Of a stretch of DNA of 64,000 nucleotides, positions 49,917 through 56,779 are shown piece after piece. The stretch lies in assembly GCA_035286125.1 (NCBI GenBank), contig JAYKIS010000082.1, positions 1-64,000 of the forward strand, written 5' to 3'. Both the position numbers and the translations under genes were made by a program. Under the pieces are notes generated by a model. That model saw nothing but the letters and a program-made list of their open reading frames with translations, was not told the DNA's origin and ran no database searches. Source of the stretch: VGJW01 sp035286125. GTDB taxonomy: Bacteria > Cyanobacteriota > Sericytochromatia > S15B-MN24 > VGJW01. Numbering within the stretch: the stretch's first letter is position 1; every line of letters begins with the position of its first letter.

Positions 49917-51085
49917 CGCTTCCGGCCCCCCCGCGGGCACCGGTGCCACCCCCGGCAGATCGGGCCCGCGTGGCTCGGCCGGGCTGGCGGCCCGGTCTCA
50001 TCGATCGCTACTTGCTGGCCGAGTTGATGGGGCCCTTCCTCTTCGGGGTCGCGGCATTCACCTGCATCATGACGGCCTCGTCCGTCCTGTTCGATCTGGT
50101 TCGCGCCATGGTCCGGTTCGGATTGTCGTTCTGGGTCGTGGCCGAAGTGCTGCTGCTGCGGCTGCCGGAGATGGTGTTCTACACGTTTCCGATGAGCATG
50201 CTTCTCGCGGCCTTGCTGACCTTCGGGCGACTTTCGGGGGACCTCGAGATCACGGCGATGCGCGCCTGTGGCGTATCCCTGCCGCGCATCCTGTTCCCTT
50301 GCCTCGTGGCGGCTGCCCTGGTCTCGGGAGCCACCATCGCCCTGAACGAGTACGTCGTGCCCCCGGCCAAGCAGCGTGCGCGACTCCTGCTCGAGGGGGC
50401 ACAGGGCAGGCAGAAGCTGCCCGTTGCGCGGGAAAACCTGTTCCACGACGAGTTCGAGCACGGTCGACTCAAGCGTCTCTTCCATGCCCAGCGGTTCGAC
50501 GGTGTCGACATGCAAGGAGTGACGGTCCAGGAGTTCGACGGACCGGTCCTCGCCCGCATCGTGCAGGCTCGCCGCGCACGCTGGCTGGGCGGTGGCTGGC
50601 GCTTCGAGGACGGCACGCTGTACCAGATTGGTGAGGACGGTGGCTACCGCTACGTCGCGACATTCAAGACCCGCCTCGTCCGCCTGCAGGCCTCGTTGGC
50701 CGTGCTCGCCGAGGAACGCAAGGATGCCATGGAGATGACGCTGGCCGAACTGGGACGGCATCTGGACCAGATGCAGGGCAGCGGTCGCATGGATGGTCAG
50801 GTCCGGGAGCTGGGCGTACAATGGCATCAGAAGCTGTCAATCCCGTTTGCCAGCCTCGTCTTCGCCTTGGTCGGTGCCCCGTTGGGCCTGCGCCCCCAGC
50901 GCAGCAGCAATGCCATCGGTCTCGGCGTCAGCATCCTGGTGATCTTTGCTTACTACGTGGCGATGTTCCTTTTCACCGCACTGGGACAGGCCGGCCATCT
51001 GAGCCCCGTATGGGCCGCATGGGCGCCCAATCTCATCGGCGGGGGAATCGGCATCGCCCTTGTGGTCCGGGCGTCGCGGCAGTGA
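49913..51085 (+). CDS. LptF/LptG (YjgP/YjgQ) family permease
   Basis: The 390-residue membrane protein has the family topology: three N-terminal membrane helices (starting LIDRYLLAELMGPFLFGVAA), a periplasmic beta-jellyroll (about residues 130-270), and three C-terminal helices (FASLVFALVGAPLGLRPQ, ILVIFAYYVAMFLFTALG). The conserved cytoplasmic helix GDLEITAMRACGVSL contacts LptB. Proteobacteria have separate LptF and LptG. Only one such gene is here, as in Cyanobacteria, so a homodimer or a distant second copy is possible. Confidence 0.9.
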   Translation: MTLPAPPRAPVPPPADRARVARPGWRPGLIDRYLLAELMGPFLFGVAAFTCIMTASSVLFDLVRAMVRFGLSFWVVAEVLLLRLPEMVFYTFPMSMLLAALLTFGRLSGDLEITAMRACGVSLPRILFPCLVAAALVSGATIALNEYVVPPAKQRARLLLEGAQGRQKLPVARENLFHDEFEHGRLKRLFHAQRFDGVDMQGVTVQEFDGPVLARIVQARRARWLGGGWRFEDGTLYQIGEDGGYRYVATFKTRLVRLQASLAVLAEERKDAMEMTLAELGRHLDQMQGSGRMDGQVRELGVQWHQKLSIPFASLVFALVGAPLGLRPQRSSNAIGLGVSILVIFAYYVAMFLFTALGQAGHLSPVWAAWAPNLIGGGIGIALVVRASRQ

Positions 51086-51110
51086 CGACGGGCCGTTCCG
51101 GGAGGATGTC

Positions 51111-52382
51111 ATGTCGAGGGTAGCCGTGAAGGGTGATGTCAAGGATCTGGCGCTGGCCGATGCCGGGCGCCTGCGCATCGAGTGGGCGGATCGCGAGATG
51201 CCCGTGCTGCGGAGCATCCGCGAGCGCTTCGCCGCCGAGCGTCCGCTGGCGGGCATGCGTGTGGCCGCCTGCCTGCACGTCACGACCGAGACGGCCAACC
51301 TGATGAGGACGCTCGTCGCCGGCGGAGCCGAGGTGCACCTCTGCGCAAGCAACCCGCTTTCGACCCAGGATGACGTGGCAGCGGCCCTGTCCGTGCATTA
51401 CGACTGCCCGACCTACGCCATCAAGGGCGAGGACCACGAGACCTACTACGGGCATATCCGTGCGGTTCTGGACAGCAAGCCGACGGTGACGATGGACGAC
51501 GGTGCCGACCTGGTCACCGAGCTTCACCGCGCCCGGACCGACCTGCTTCCCGGCGTCATCGGCGGCACCGAGGAAACCACCACCGGCGTCATCCGCATGA
51601 AGGCCATGGCGGCCGATGGTGCGCTGAAGTATCCGGTCGTGGCCATCAACGAGGCCGACACCAAGCATCTCTTCGATAACCGTTACGGCACGGGCCAGAG
51701 CACGCTCGACGGCATCATCCGCGCGACCAATGTCCTGCTGGCCGGCAAGAAGGTGGTCGTCATCGGCTACGGTTGGTGCGGCCGGGGAGTCGCCAGCCGG
51801 GCCAAGGGCCACGGCGCCGATGTCATCGTGACGGAAATCGACGCGACCAAGGCCATCGAGGCCGTGCTGGACGGCTACCGCGTGATGCCGATGAGCGAGG
51901 CTGCCAGCGTTGGTGATGTCTTCATTACGGTCACGGGCAACCTGCACGTCATTGCCCAGGAGCACATGCTCGCCATGAAGGACGGCGCCATCGTCTGCAA
52001 TTCCGGGCACTTCAACGACGAGATCGACATCCCGTCCCTCGAGGCCATGGCCACCAGCCATCGGACGGTCCGCCCCTTCGTCGAGGAGTATGTCCTCGCG
52101 GGCGGGAGGCGGCTGGTGCTGCTGGGCGAGGGTCGCCTGATCAATCTCGCGGCTGCCGAGGGACACCCTGCAAGCGTCATGGACATGAGCTTCGCCAACC
52201 AGTCGCTTTCGCTCGAGTACCTGGCCCGCGAGCATGCCAACCTGGGGGCCGGTGTCCACGTCGTACCCAAGTCGATCGATCAGGAAGTGGCGCGCCTCAA
52301 GCTGGCGACCATGGGCATCACCATCGATACGCTGACGCCCGAACAGGAGACCTACCTGGCCTCGTGGCAGAGCGGGACCTGA
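51111..52382 (+). CDS. ahcY: Adenosylhomocysteinase
   Basis: This 423-residue NAD-dependent enzyme hydrolyses S-adenosylhomocysteine to adenosine and homocysteine. Motifs: CLHVTTETANLM, SNPLSTQDDVAAAL, GGTEETTTGV, NEADTKHLFDNRYGTGQST, the NAD loop VVIGYGWCGRGVA, and GHFNDEIDI. It is shorter than eukaryotic and many proteobacterial enzymes that carry a 40-residue insertion. ATG 51111 follows GGGAGG by 5 bases and lies 25 bases after the permease gene. Confidence 0.95.
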   Translation: MSRVAVKGDVKDLALADAGRLRIEWADREMPVLRSIRERFAAERPLAGMRVAACLHVTTETANLMRTLVAGGAEVHLCASNPLSTQDDVAAALSVHYDCPTYAIKGEDHETYYGHIRAVLDSKPTVTMDDGADLVTELHRARTDLLPGVIGGTEETTTGVIRMKAMAADGALKYPVVAINEADTKHLFDNRYGTGQSTLDGIIRATNVLLAGKKVVVIGYGWCGRGVASRAKGHGADVIVTEIDATKAIEAVLDGYRVMPMSEAASVGDVFITVTGNLHVIAQEHMLAMKDGAIVCNSGHFNDEIDIPSLEAMATSHRTVRPFVEEYVLAGGRRLVLLGEGRLINLAAAEGHPASVMDMSFANQSLSLEYLAREHANLGAGVHVVPKSIDQEVARLKLATMGITIDTLTPEQETYLASWQSGT

Positions 52383-52401
52383 TCGTCATTTCGACGCAAC
52401 G

Positions 52402-52436
52402 AGGGCCTGTCCGGGTAATCCGGGCAGGCCCTTTGT
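52402..52436. terminator. Bidirectional hairpin terminator between ahcY and the SelW-like gene
   Basis: A 13-base stem (52402-52414 with 52420-52432, one G-T pair) with a 5-base loop is followed by TTGTTCC. It lies 19 bases after the ahcY stop and 13 bases beyond the stop of the opposite-strand selenoprotein gene, so it can serve both. Confidence 0.8.
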
Positions 52437-52449
52437 TCCTGAAGGATGC

Positions 52450-52674
52450 TCAGGCGAGGCTGCGCAGCTGGTCGAGGACCTCGGGGCCCTCGGGGAACGC
52501 ACCCGTCTGGTTCTTGGAGTAGACCAGCACGGAGTCGGCGTGCACATCGAAGATGCCCCGGGTGCCTGGCACCAAGGTCGCCTGGATCGAGAACTCCTGC
52601 TTGATGAGGGCCGCCAACCTGGTGGCCTCCGGCAGGTAATCTCACATCGTGCAGTAGGTGATGCGTATGTCCAT
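52450..52674 (-). CDS. SelW-like (Rdx family) selenoprotein with in-frame TGA for selenocysteine
   Basis: Read from ATG 52674, the frame gives MDIRITYCTM, then TGA (52644-52642), then continues without interruption for 63 residues to TGA at 52452-52450. The TGA takes the second redox position of the Rdx CxxC/CxxU motif (Cys8-Thr-Met-Sec11). The sequence after it has the family's conserved blocks: a helix YLPEATRLAALIKQEF, the strand ATLVPGTRGIFDV, then VLVYSKNQTGAFPE and a final helix. Total 74 residues, normal for bacterial SelW-like proteins. A candidate downstream hairpin (ACCTG 52637-52633 pairing with CAGGT 52621-52617) could be a SECIS. There is no clear ribosome site; ATG 52686 is an alternative start. 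The family is a thioredoxin-fold thiol/selenol oxidoreductase. A sequencing error or pseudogene is less likely. Confidence 0.82.
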
Positions 52675-52726
52675 GCCGGGCACCATACGGGAATCCGCGA
52701 ACCGCCGCAAGGTGTTACAGTGGACC

Positions 52727-54223
52727 ATGCCCAACAGTGCCCCCGAGCGCCCCGAGTTCCGTTCCTTCCATCTTCGTCGCGAGTTGCTCGAGGGCCTGGC
52801 CGAGATGGGGTACTCCACGGCCACGCCTGTTCAGGCACTCGCCATCCCTGCCGTCCAGGAAGGCGGCGATCTGCTGGTGCAGGCCAAGACCGGTTCGGGC
52901 AAGACGCTGGCCTTCGGGTTGCCTCTGCTGAATCGCGTCGACCTCCATCGCCCCGACTGCCAGGTGCTTGTGGTCGTGCCCACGCGTGAGCTCGCCCTTC
53001 AGGTCGCGACCGAGCTCGAGCGCGCCGGTGCGGCCCTGGGCATCGTCATCGGTGCCGTCTTCGGCGGCATTCCCATCAAGGAGCATGTCACCACGGCGCA
53101 ATGGGCCACGGTCCTCGTCGGCACGCCCGGTCGCCTGCGCGACCTGCTCGAGCGCGGCATGCTTCGGCTGGACCACGTGCGTTCCGTGGTGCTTGACGAG
53201 GCCGACGAGATGCTCGACATGGGCTTCAAGGTCGACCTCGAGTTCATCCTCGATGCCGCGCGCCAGCGCCAGCAGACGCTGTTCTTCTCGGCGACCTTCC
53301 CGCCTGAAATCCTCAAGATTGCCAAGCGCACCCTCAAGGATCCGCGCCGCCTGCAGGCCCAGCCCGAGGAACAGACGCCGACGACGATCGAGCATCGCGT
53401 GGTGCGTGTCAGCCAGGAGAAGAAGTTCGAGGGTCTGGCGCGCCTGCTCAAGGGCGAGCACATCACCCAGGGCATCATCTTCTGCAACACCAAGACCGAG
53501 ACCCCTTGGCTGACGCGGCGCTTGCGCGCCCAGGGCTTCTCCGCAGATTGCCTCCACGGCGACATGAGTCAGCAGGATCGGCTCAAGGTCATGGACCGCT
53601 ACAAGACGCAGGGCTTCACCTTGCTCGTCGCCACCGAAGTTGCCGCCCGTGGCCTCGACATCGCAGGCATCAGCCATGTCGTCAACTACTCGGTCCCCAA
53701 TAACCCCGAAGTCTACTTCCATCGTTGCGGACGCACGGGGCGCGCCGGACGAAGCGGCGTGGCCATCACGATGGTCACGCCGCCGGAAGAGCGGCAGTTC
53801 ACCCGGATCGAGGAGGCGCTCGCCGCGCGCAGGCCCAAGGGGACCAAGTCTGCCGAGGCTCCTCGTCCGACCGCTGCTGCCGAGGAGCCTGCTGCGCGCA
53901 CAGAAGCGACAAGGGCCGCCGAGCCCGCCGGGAGCGCCGCGCGGTCGGCCCCGCGCGCAGCGGAGCCCGTGGCGGCCGTCCCGGCCCAGCGAACCCGTGA
54001 GCCGCGTCCGCAGCTCCCGCAGAACAACGGCCGTGGCCGCACCCGGCAAAAGGGCCTCAAGATGGCTTCCGAAGACCTCATCGCCTATGCCGGTTCATCA
54101 GCCGACACGCATCACGCGTTGGCGCGCCACCTGCTTCACGCCGGTGACCCCGTGACCCTTGTCTCGGCCTTGCTGGCCGTGCATCCCCTCGTGCGCGAGG
54201 CGGCCCGCAGCCAGCAATCCTGA
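52727..54223 (+). CDS. DEAD-box ATP-dependent RNA helicase
   Basis: The 498-residue protein has an F-x-x-L/H Q-motif region (FRSFHLRRELLEGLAEMGY), motif I QAKTGSGKT, Ia PTRELALQ, II VLDEADEMLDMGF, III FFSATFPPEI, V TEVAARGLDIA and VI HRCGRTGRAGR. A low-complexity Ala/Pro/Arg/Glu tail (about residues 380-450) and a short helical end (KGLKMASEDLIAYAG) follow. It resembles the CsdA/RhlE/DeaD type in ribosome assembly or mRNA turnover. ATG 52727 is preferred over an upstream in-frame ATG that overlaps the divergent SelW-like gene. Confidence 0.92.
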   Translation: MPNSAPERPEFRSFHLRRELLEGLAEMGYSTATPVQALAIPAVQEGGDLLVQAKTGSGKTLAFGLPLLNRVDLHRPDCQVLVVVPTRELALQVATELERAGAALGIVIGAVFGGIPIKEHVTTAQWATVLVGTPGRLRDLLERGMLRLDHVRSVVLDEADEMLDMGFKVDLEFILDAARQRQQTLFFSATFPPEILKIAKRTLKDPRRLQAQPEEQTPTTIEHRVVRVSQEKKFEGLARLLKGEHITQGIIFCNTKTETPWLTRRLRAQGFSADCLHGDMSQQDRLKVMDRYKTQGFTLLVATEVAARGLDIAGISHVVNYSVPNNPEVYFHRCGRTGRAGRSGVAITMVTPPEERQFTRIEEALAARRPKGTKSAEAPRPTAAAEEPAARTEATRAAEPAGSAARSAPRAAEPVAAVPAQRTREPRPQLPQNNGRGRTRQKGLKMASEDLIAYAGSSADTHHALARHLLHAGDPVTLVSALLAVHPLVREAARSQQS

Positions 54224-54308
54224 GGAATTGTTCCGGATTCTTTAAGTGTCTGTTTGGTTCGGCCGGTGGCCGACCGGGCGGGGCCACAATGAATCAGGAG
54301 GTCCCCCC

Positions 54309-55796
54309 ATGTCCGACAGGATGGCCGTTGGCCGCCAGACCGGGACCCGTCCGCTCAACGGTCCGGGTACGCGCCCCATGGGGCAGACGAGTCCCCTGCG
54401 TGAGACGGGCCGTTTCGTCCGCGATGTGTTCGTCGGCGGTGGCGAAGCTGTGGTCGATATGGCCAAGGGGCTGTGGCAGGTCGTCTCCCACCCGATTCAG
54501 ACGGCCAAGGGAATCGGCTCGCTTGCGGCGATGGTCATCCGTAATCCCGGGGAGGGACTGAAGACCATCGGGGCGGCGCTCGTCGAGCCGTACACGCAGG
54601 CCATCAAGGAAGGTCGGCCGGGCAAGGCCTTGGGCCGTGGCCTTGTCGAGATTGGCTCGCTGTTCCTTGGTCCTGCCGAGGTGGTCCAGGGTGCCAAGTC
54701 CGCAGCCAACTTCGGACGCGGGGCCATGGGAGCGGTCAAGGCAGGGGCGACCGTCGGTGAGGCGGCCAAGGCCGGCTACCTGGCCGCAAAGTGGTCTGGC
54801 GAGGCCAGCCAGCTTGCGGCCAAGGCCCAGCAACTGGCGAAGCTCGGCCATGTGGCCGAGGCGACCCAGCTGACGCGCATGGCGGGAGCCTTCGGTCGTG
54901 GTGCCCATGCGGCCAAGGTCGGCCAGCTCTCGCGCTTCGGGCATTATGCCGCCATCCTGGAGCGCCCCTTCGCGATTCGTGTCGCGGGCCAGATGATGTC
55001 CAGCGCGGACCTCCTGATGCGTAGCCAGGGCATGCTGTCCTCAGGCCGCATTCTGGGCCAGGCGGGTCGTGCCGCCGCGCTGGGCACGGAGGCGGCCGAA
55101 CAGGCGTCGCGCATCCAGGCTGTTGCCAAGGCATTGCAAGCGGGCCAGGTTCTGGATTCCGGCGTGGTTCGGGCCATGCTCGAGGGCCAGAAGTCCCTGT
55201 CGATGCTCGAAGGCGCAGGACGTCTCGCCGCTGGAGGCATGGTAGCCGGCAACCTTGCCAGCGATGCCGCCCAGGTCGCGGCCAAGGCACCCGTCTGGGA
55301 GCGCTTTGCCCAGACTGCAGCGCGATTTGCCGTTTCGAATCCCATCGTGCTCTTTCCCATCTCGCCGGTCGCTGGTGTCGCCCTCGATGCCCTCGGTCGC
55401 ATCGGTCCCGTGCGGGACTTCCTGGAGTCGCCGCTCGACCCTGAGGAACTGGCACGCAAGCATGGCATCGCCCCGGACACCGAGAATGTCCGTCTATTCA
55501 TGGCCGAGGTAGGCAGCTACGGGACCAGGGCCATAGGTCCCGATGTGGGCACTCCCGACAGGGTTCGTGATCTGCAGTTGGTTCTGCGCGGCATTGGCTA
55601 CGCCACGGAACCGACGGGACAGTGGGACGAGTCGACGTCGCGGGCGGTCATCGACTTCAAGCGCCGGCAGGGCATGCATCAGGATTACCGCCTGCAGGAC
55701 GGTCAGCCTGCCGTCAACGAATACGTGACGGAGGACGTCATCGAGCGGATGGTCGACGTGGCCGAGGGGACCCAGCAGGCCCGCGCGGGACGTTGA
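54309..55796 (+). CDS. Alanine-rich helical protein with C-terminal peptidoglycan-binding-like domain
   Basis: ATG 54309 lies 7 bases after CAGGAGG. The 495-residue protein begins with a disordered 40 residues. A segment GLWQVVSHPIQTAKGIGSL leading to VEPYTQ and GRGLVEIGSLFLGP follows, a pattern seen before toxin domains of polymorphic toxins and other secreted effectors. A long Ala/Gly-rich helical region comes next. The C-terminal 90 residues resemble a peptidoglycan-binding fold (RVRDLQLVLRGIGYATEPTG, then TSRAVIDFKRRQG). There is no signal peptide and no recognised enzymatic toxin domain. It could be an exported effector or a cell-wall-associated structural protein. Uncertain. Confidence 0.6.
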   Translation: MSDRMAVGRQTGTRPLNGPGTRPMGQTSPLRETGRFVRDVFVGGGEAVVDMAKGLWQVVSHPIQTAKGIGSLAAMVIRNPGEGLKTIGAALVEPYTQAIKEGRPGKALGRGLVEIGSLFLGPAEVVQGAKSAANFGRGAMGAVKAGATVGEAAKAGYLAAKWSGEASQLAAKAQQLAKLGHVAEATQLTRMAGAFGRGAHAAKVGQLSRFGHYAAILERPFAIRVAGQMMSSADLLMRSQGMLSSGRILGQAGRAAALGTEAAEQASRIQAVAKALQAGQVLDSGVVRAMLEGQKSLSMLEGAGRLAAGGMVAGNLASDAAQVAAKAPVWERFAQTAARFAVSNPIVLFPISPVAGVALDALGRIGPVRDFLESPLDPEELARKHGIAPDTENVRLFMAEVGSYGTRAIGPDVGTPDRVRDLQLVLRGIGYATEPTGQWDESTSRAVIDFKRRQGMHQDYRLQDGQPAVNEYVTEDVIERMVDVAEGTQQARAGR

Positions 55797-55797
55797 T

Positions 55798-56244
55798 TCA
55801 GCCGGCGAAGGCCATTCGGGCGCTGCCCAGACCCTGGGACTGCGTGCCGGATCCGCCTACGGCCTGCACGGTCCACTGCTCGCCAACACGCACGACCTGC
55901 AGGTAGGAGCACGCCGTACACCCCGAGTAGGAGTTGGCCTCGCCCGCGTCATAGCGGCCGTTGGCGTTCGTGTCGCGGAACGCGAAGACCGTCAGGTTGC
56001 TGACTCCCGTGGGGATGGCGTAGCGGAAAGCGCCGTCCGCCGCCACCTGGACGACTTCGGCCTTTGGCATGTCCTCGGGGAAGGGCACGTCCCTCAAGAT
56101 GCCGACCATGAGGCCCTCGAGGGCTGCGCCCGTGATCGTGCCCGAGAGCACCTGGGTCCCGAGGCCGGGCAAGTTGCCCGCTGCGTCACAGCCTGCCGCC
56201 AACGTGGCCAACACGATCCGCGACGCCCACCGAAGCCTGCGCAT
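55798..56244 (-). CDS. Small lipoprotein with Ca-binding-like DxNxNGxxDxGE loop
   Basis: The 148-residue product has a lipobox LAAGC (Cys19) and a beta-sandwich-like body. Near residue 90 is RDTNANGRYDAGE, an EF-hand-like or SdrD-B-like calcium loop, followed by a CxxC pair (SGCTACSY). It is probably an envelope protein with a metal or disulfide site. It ends one base after the convergent stop of the preceding alanine-rich gene. The 22-base gap to the next divergent gene holds TAGCAT-like sequence. Confidence 0.65.
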   Translation of the reverse strand: MRRLRWASRIVLATLAAGCDAAGNLPGLGTQVLSGTITGAALEGLMVGILRDVPFPEDMPKAEVVQVAADGAFRYAIPTGVSNLTVFAFRDTNANGRYDAGEANSYSGCTACSYLQVVRVGEQWTVQAVGGSGTQSQGLGSARMAFAG

Positions 56245-56266
56245 GGCGCCATGCTAGCATGAGGCC

Positions 56267-56752
56267 ATGCGCGCCCTGACGGAACCGCCGACCGAGGGTC
56301 GGGTCCATTTCCGGATCGGCCGCAAGGATCGCCTGTCGCTGTACCGGGACCGGGGCGAGTCGTGGGATCGGGTCTGCTTGAAGGCCTTGGCTTGGCTCCT
56401 GCATCATCGCGACCCTCGCCTGCCCCAGTTGGACCCGCCGCTCGAGCCCCGCCTCAGGGCCGACCTGGCCGCACTGGATGCCACGGGCGTCCCGACCCTG
56501 TGGGTCAAGGTTGCCCCCATCGAGGATGCCGCCATCCTGCATGCATGTCGGCATCTGCCCAGGACGCGTATTCAACTGATCGTGGCCGAAGCCGATCCGG
56601 AGGCCTTCATGGCCCGCATCCGCAAGCACGTGCATTATCGCTATGCGCACGACCATCTTGAGGTCGTGAATTTCCGCGTACCCCTGGCCGACTGGGTCGA
56701 CCCCGAGGACTTGCACATTCCCGATGACGCGATGACGACCTGGACCCTCTGA
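56267..56752 (+). CDS. YaeQ-like protein (tentative)
   Basis: The 161-residue protein contains RDRLSLYRDRGESWDRVCLK, ALAWLLHHRDP, DATGVPTLWVKVAP and HLPRTRIQLIVAEAD. These recall YaeQ, a PD-(D/E)xK-fold family, in the order of its helix, Asp-containing strand and Lys strand. The match is by pattern only. No signal peptide or membrane segment. It is divergently transcribed from the small lipoprotein. Function unknown. Confidence 0.45.
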   Translation: MRALTEPPTEGRVHFRIGRKDRLSLYRDRGESWDRVCLKALAWLLHHRDPRLPQLDPPLEPRLRADLAALDATGVPTLWVKVAPIEDAAILHACRHLPRTRIQLIVAEADPEAFMARIRKHVHYRYAHDHLEVVNFRVPLADWVDPEDLHIPDDAMTTWTL

Positions 56753-56779
56753 TTCGAGGGGAGCGTCACCGCGGCCTGA

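Noticed and set aside
52642..52824. 60-codon minus-strand frame ending at the TGA, read as a complete small protein
   Set aside because: Its first 49 codons (to 52678) have no coding signs, and its last 10 are the start of the SelW-like protein interrupted at the selenocysteine codon.
54236..54275. Weak sigma-28-like match (TAAG-N15-GCCGGTGG) upstream of the alanine-rich gene
   Set aside because: The -35 has three of four and the -10 about half of the consensus positions, too weak in GC-rich sequence to call.
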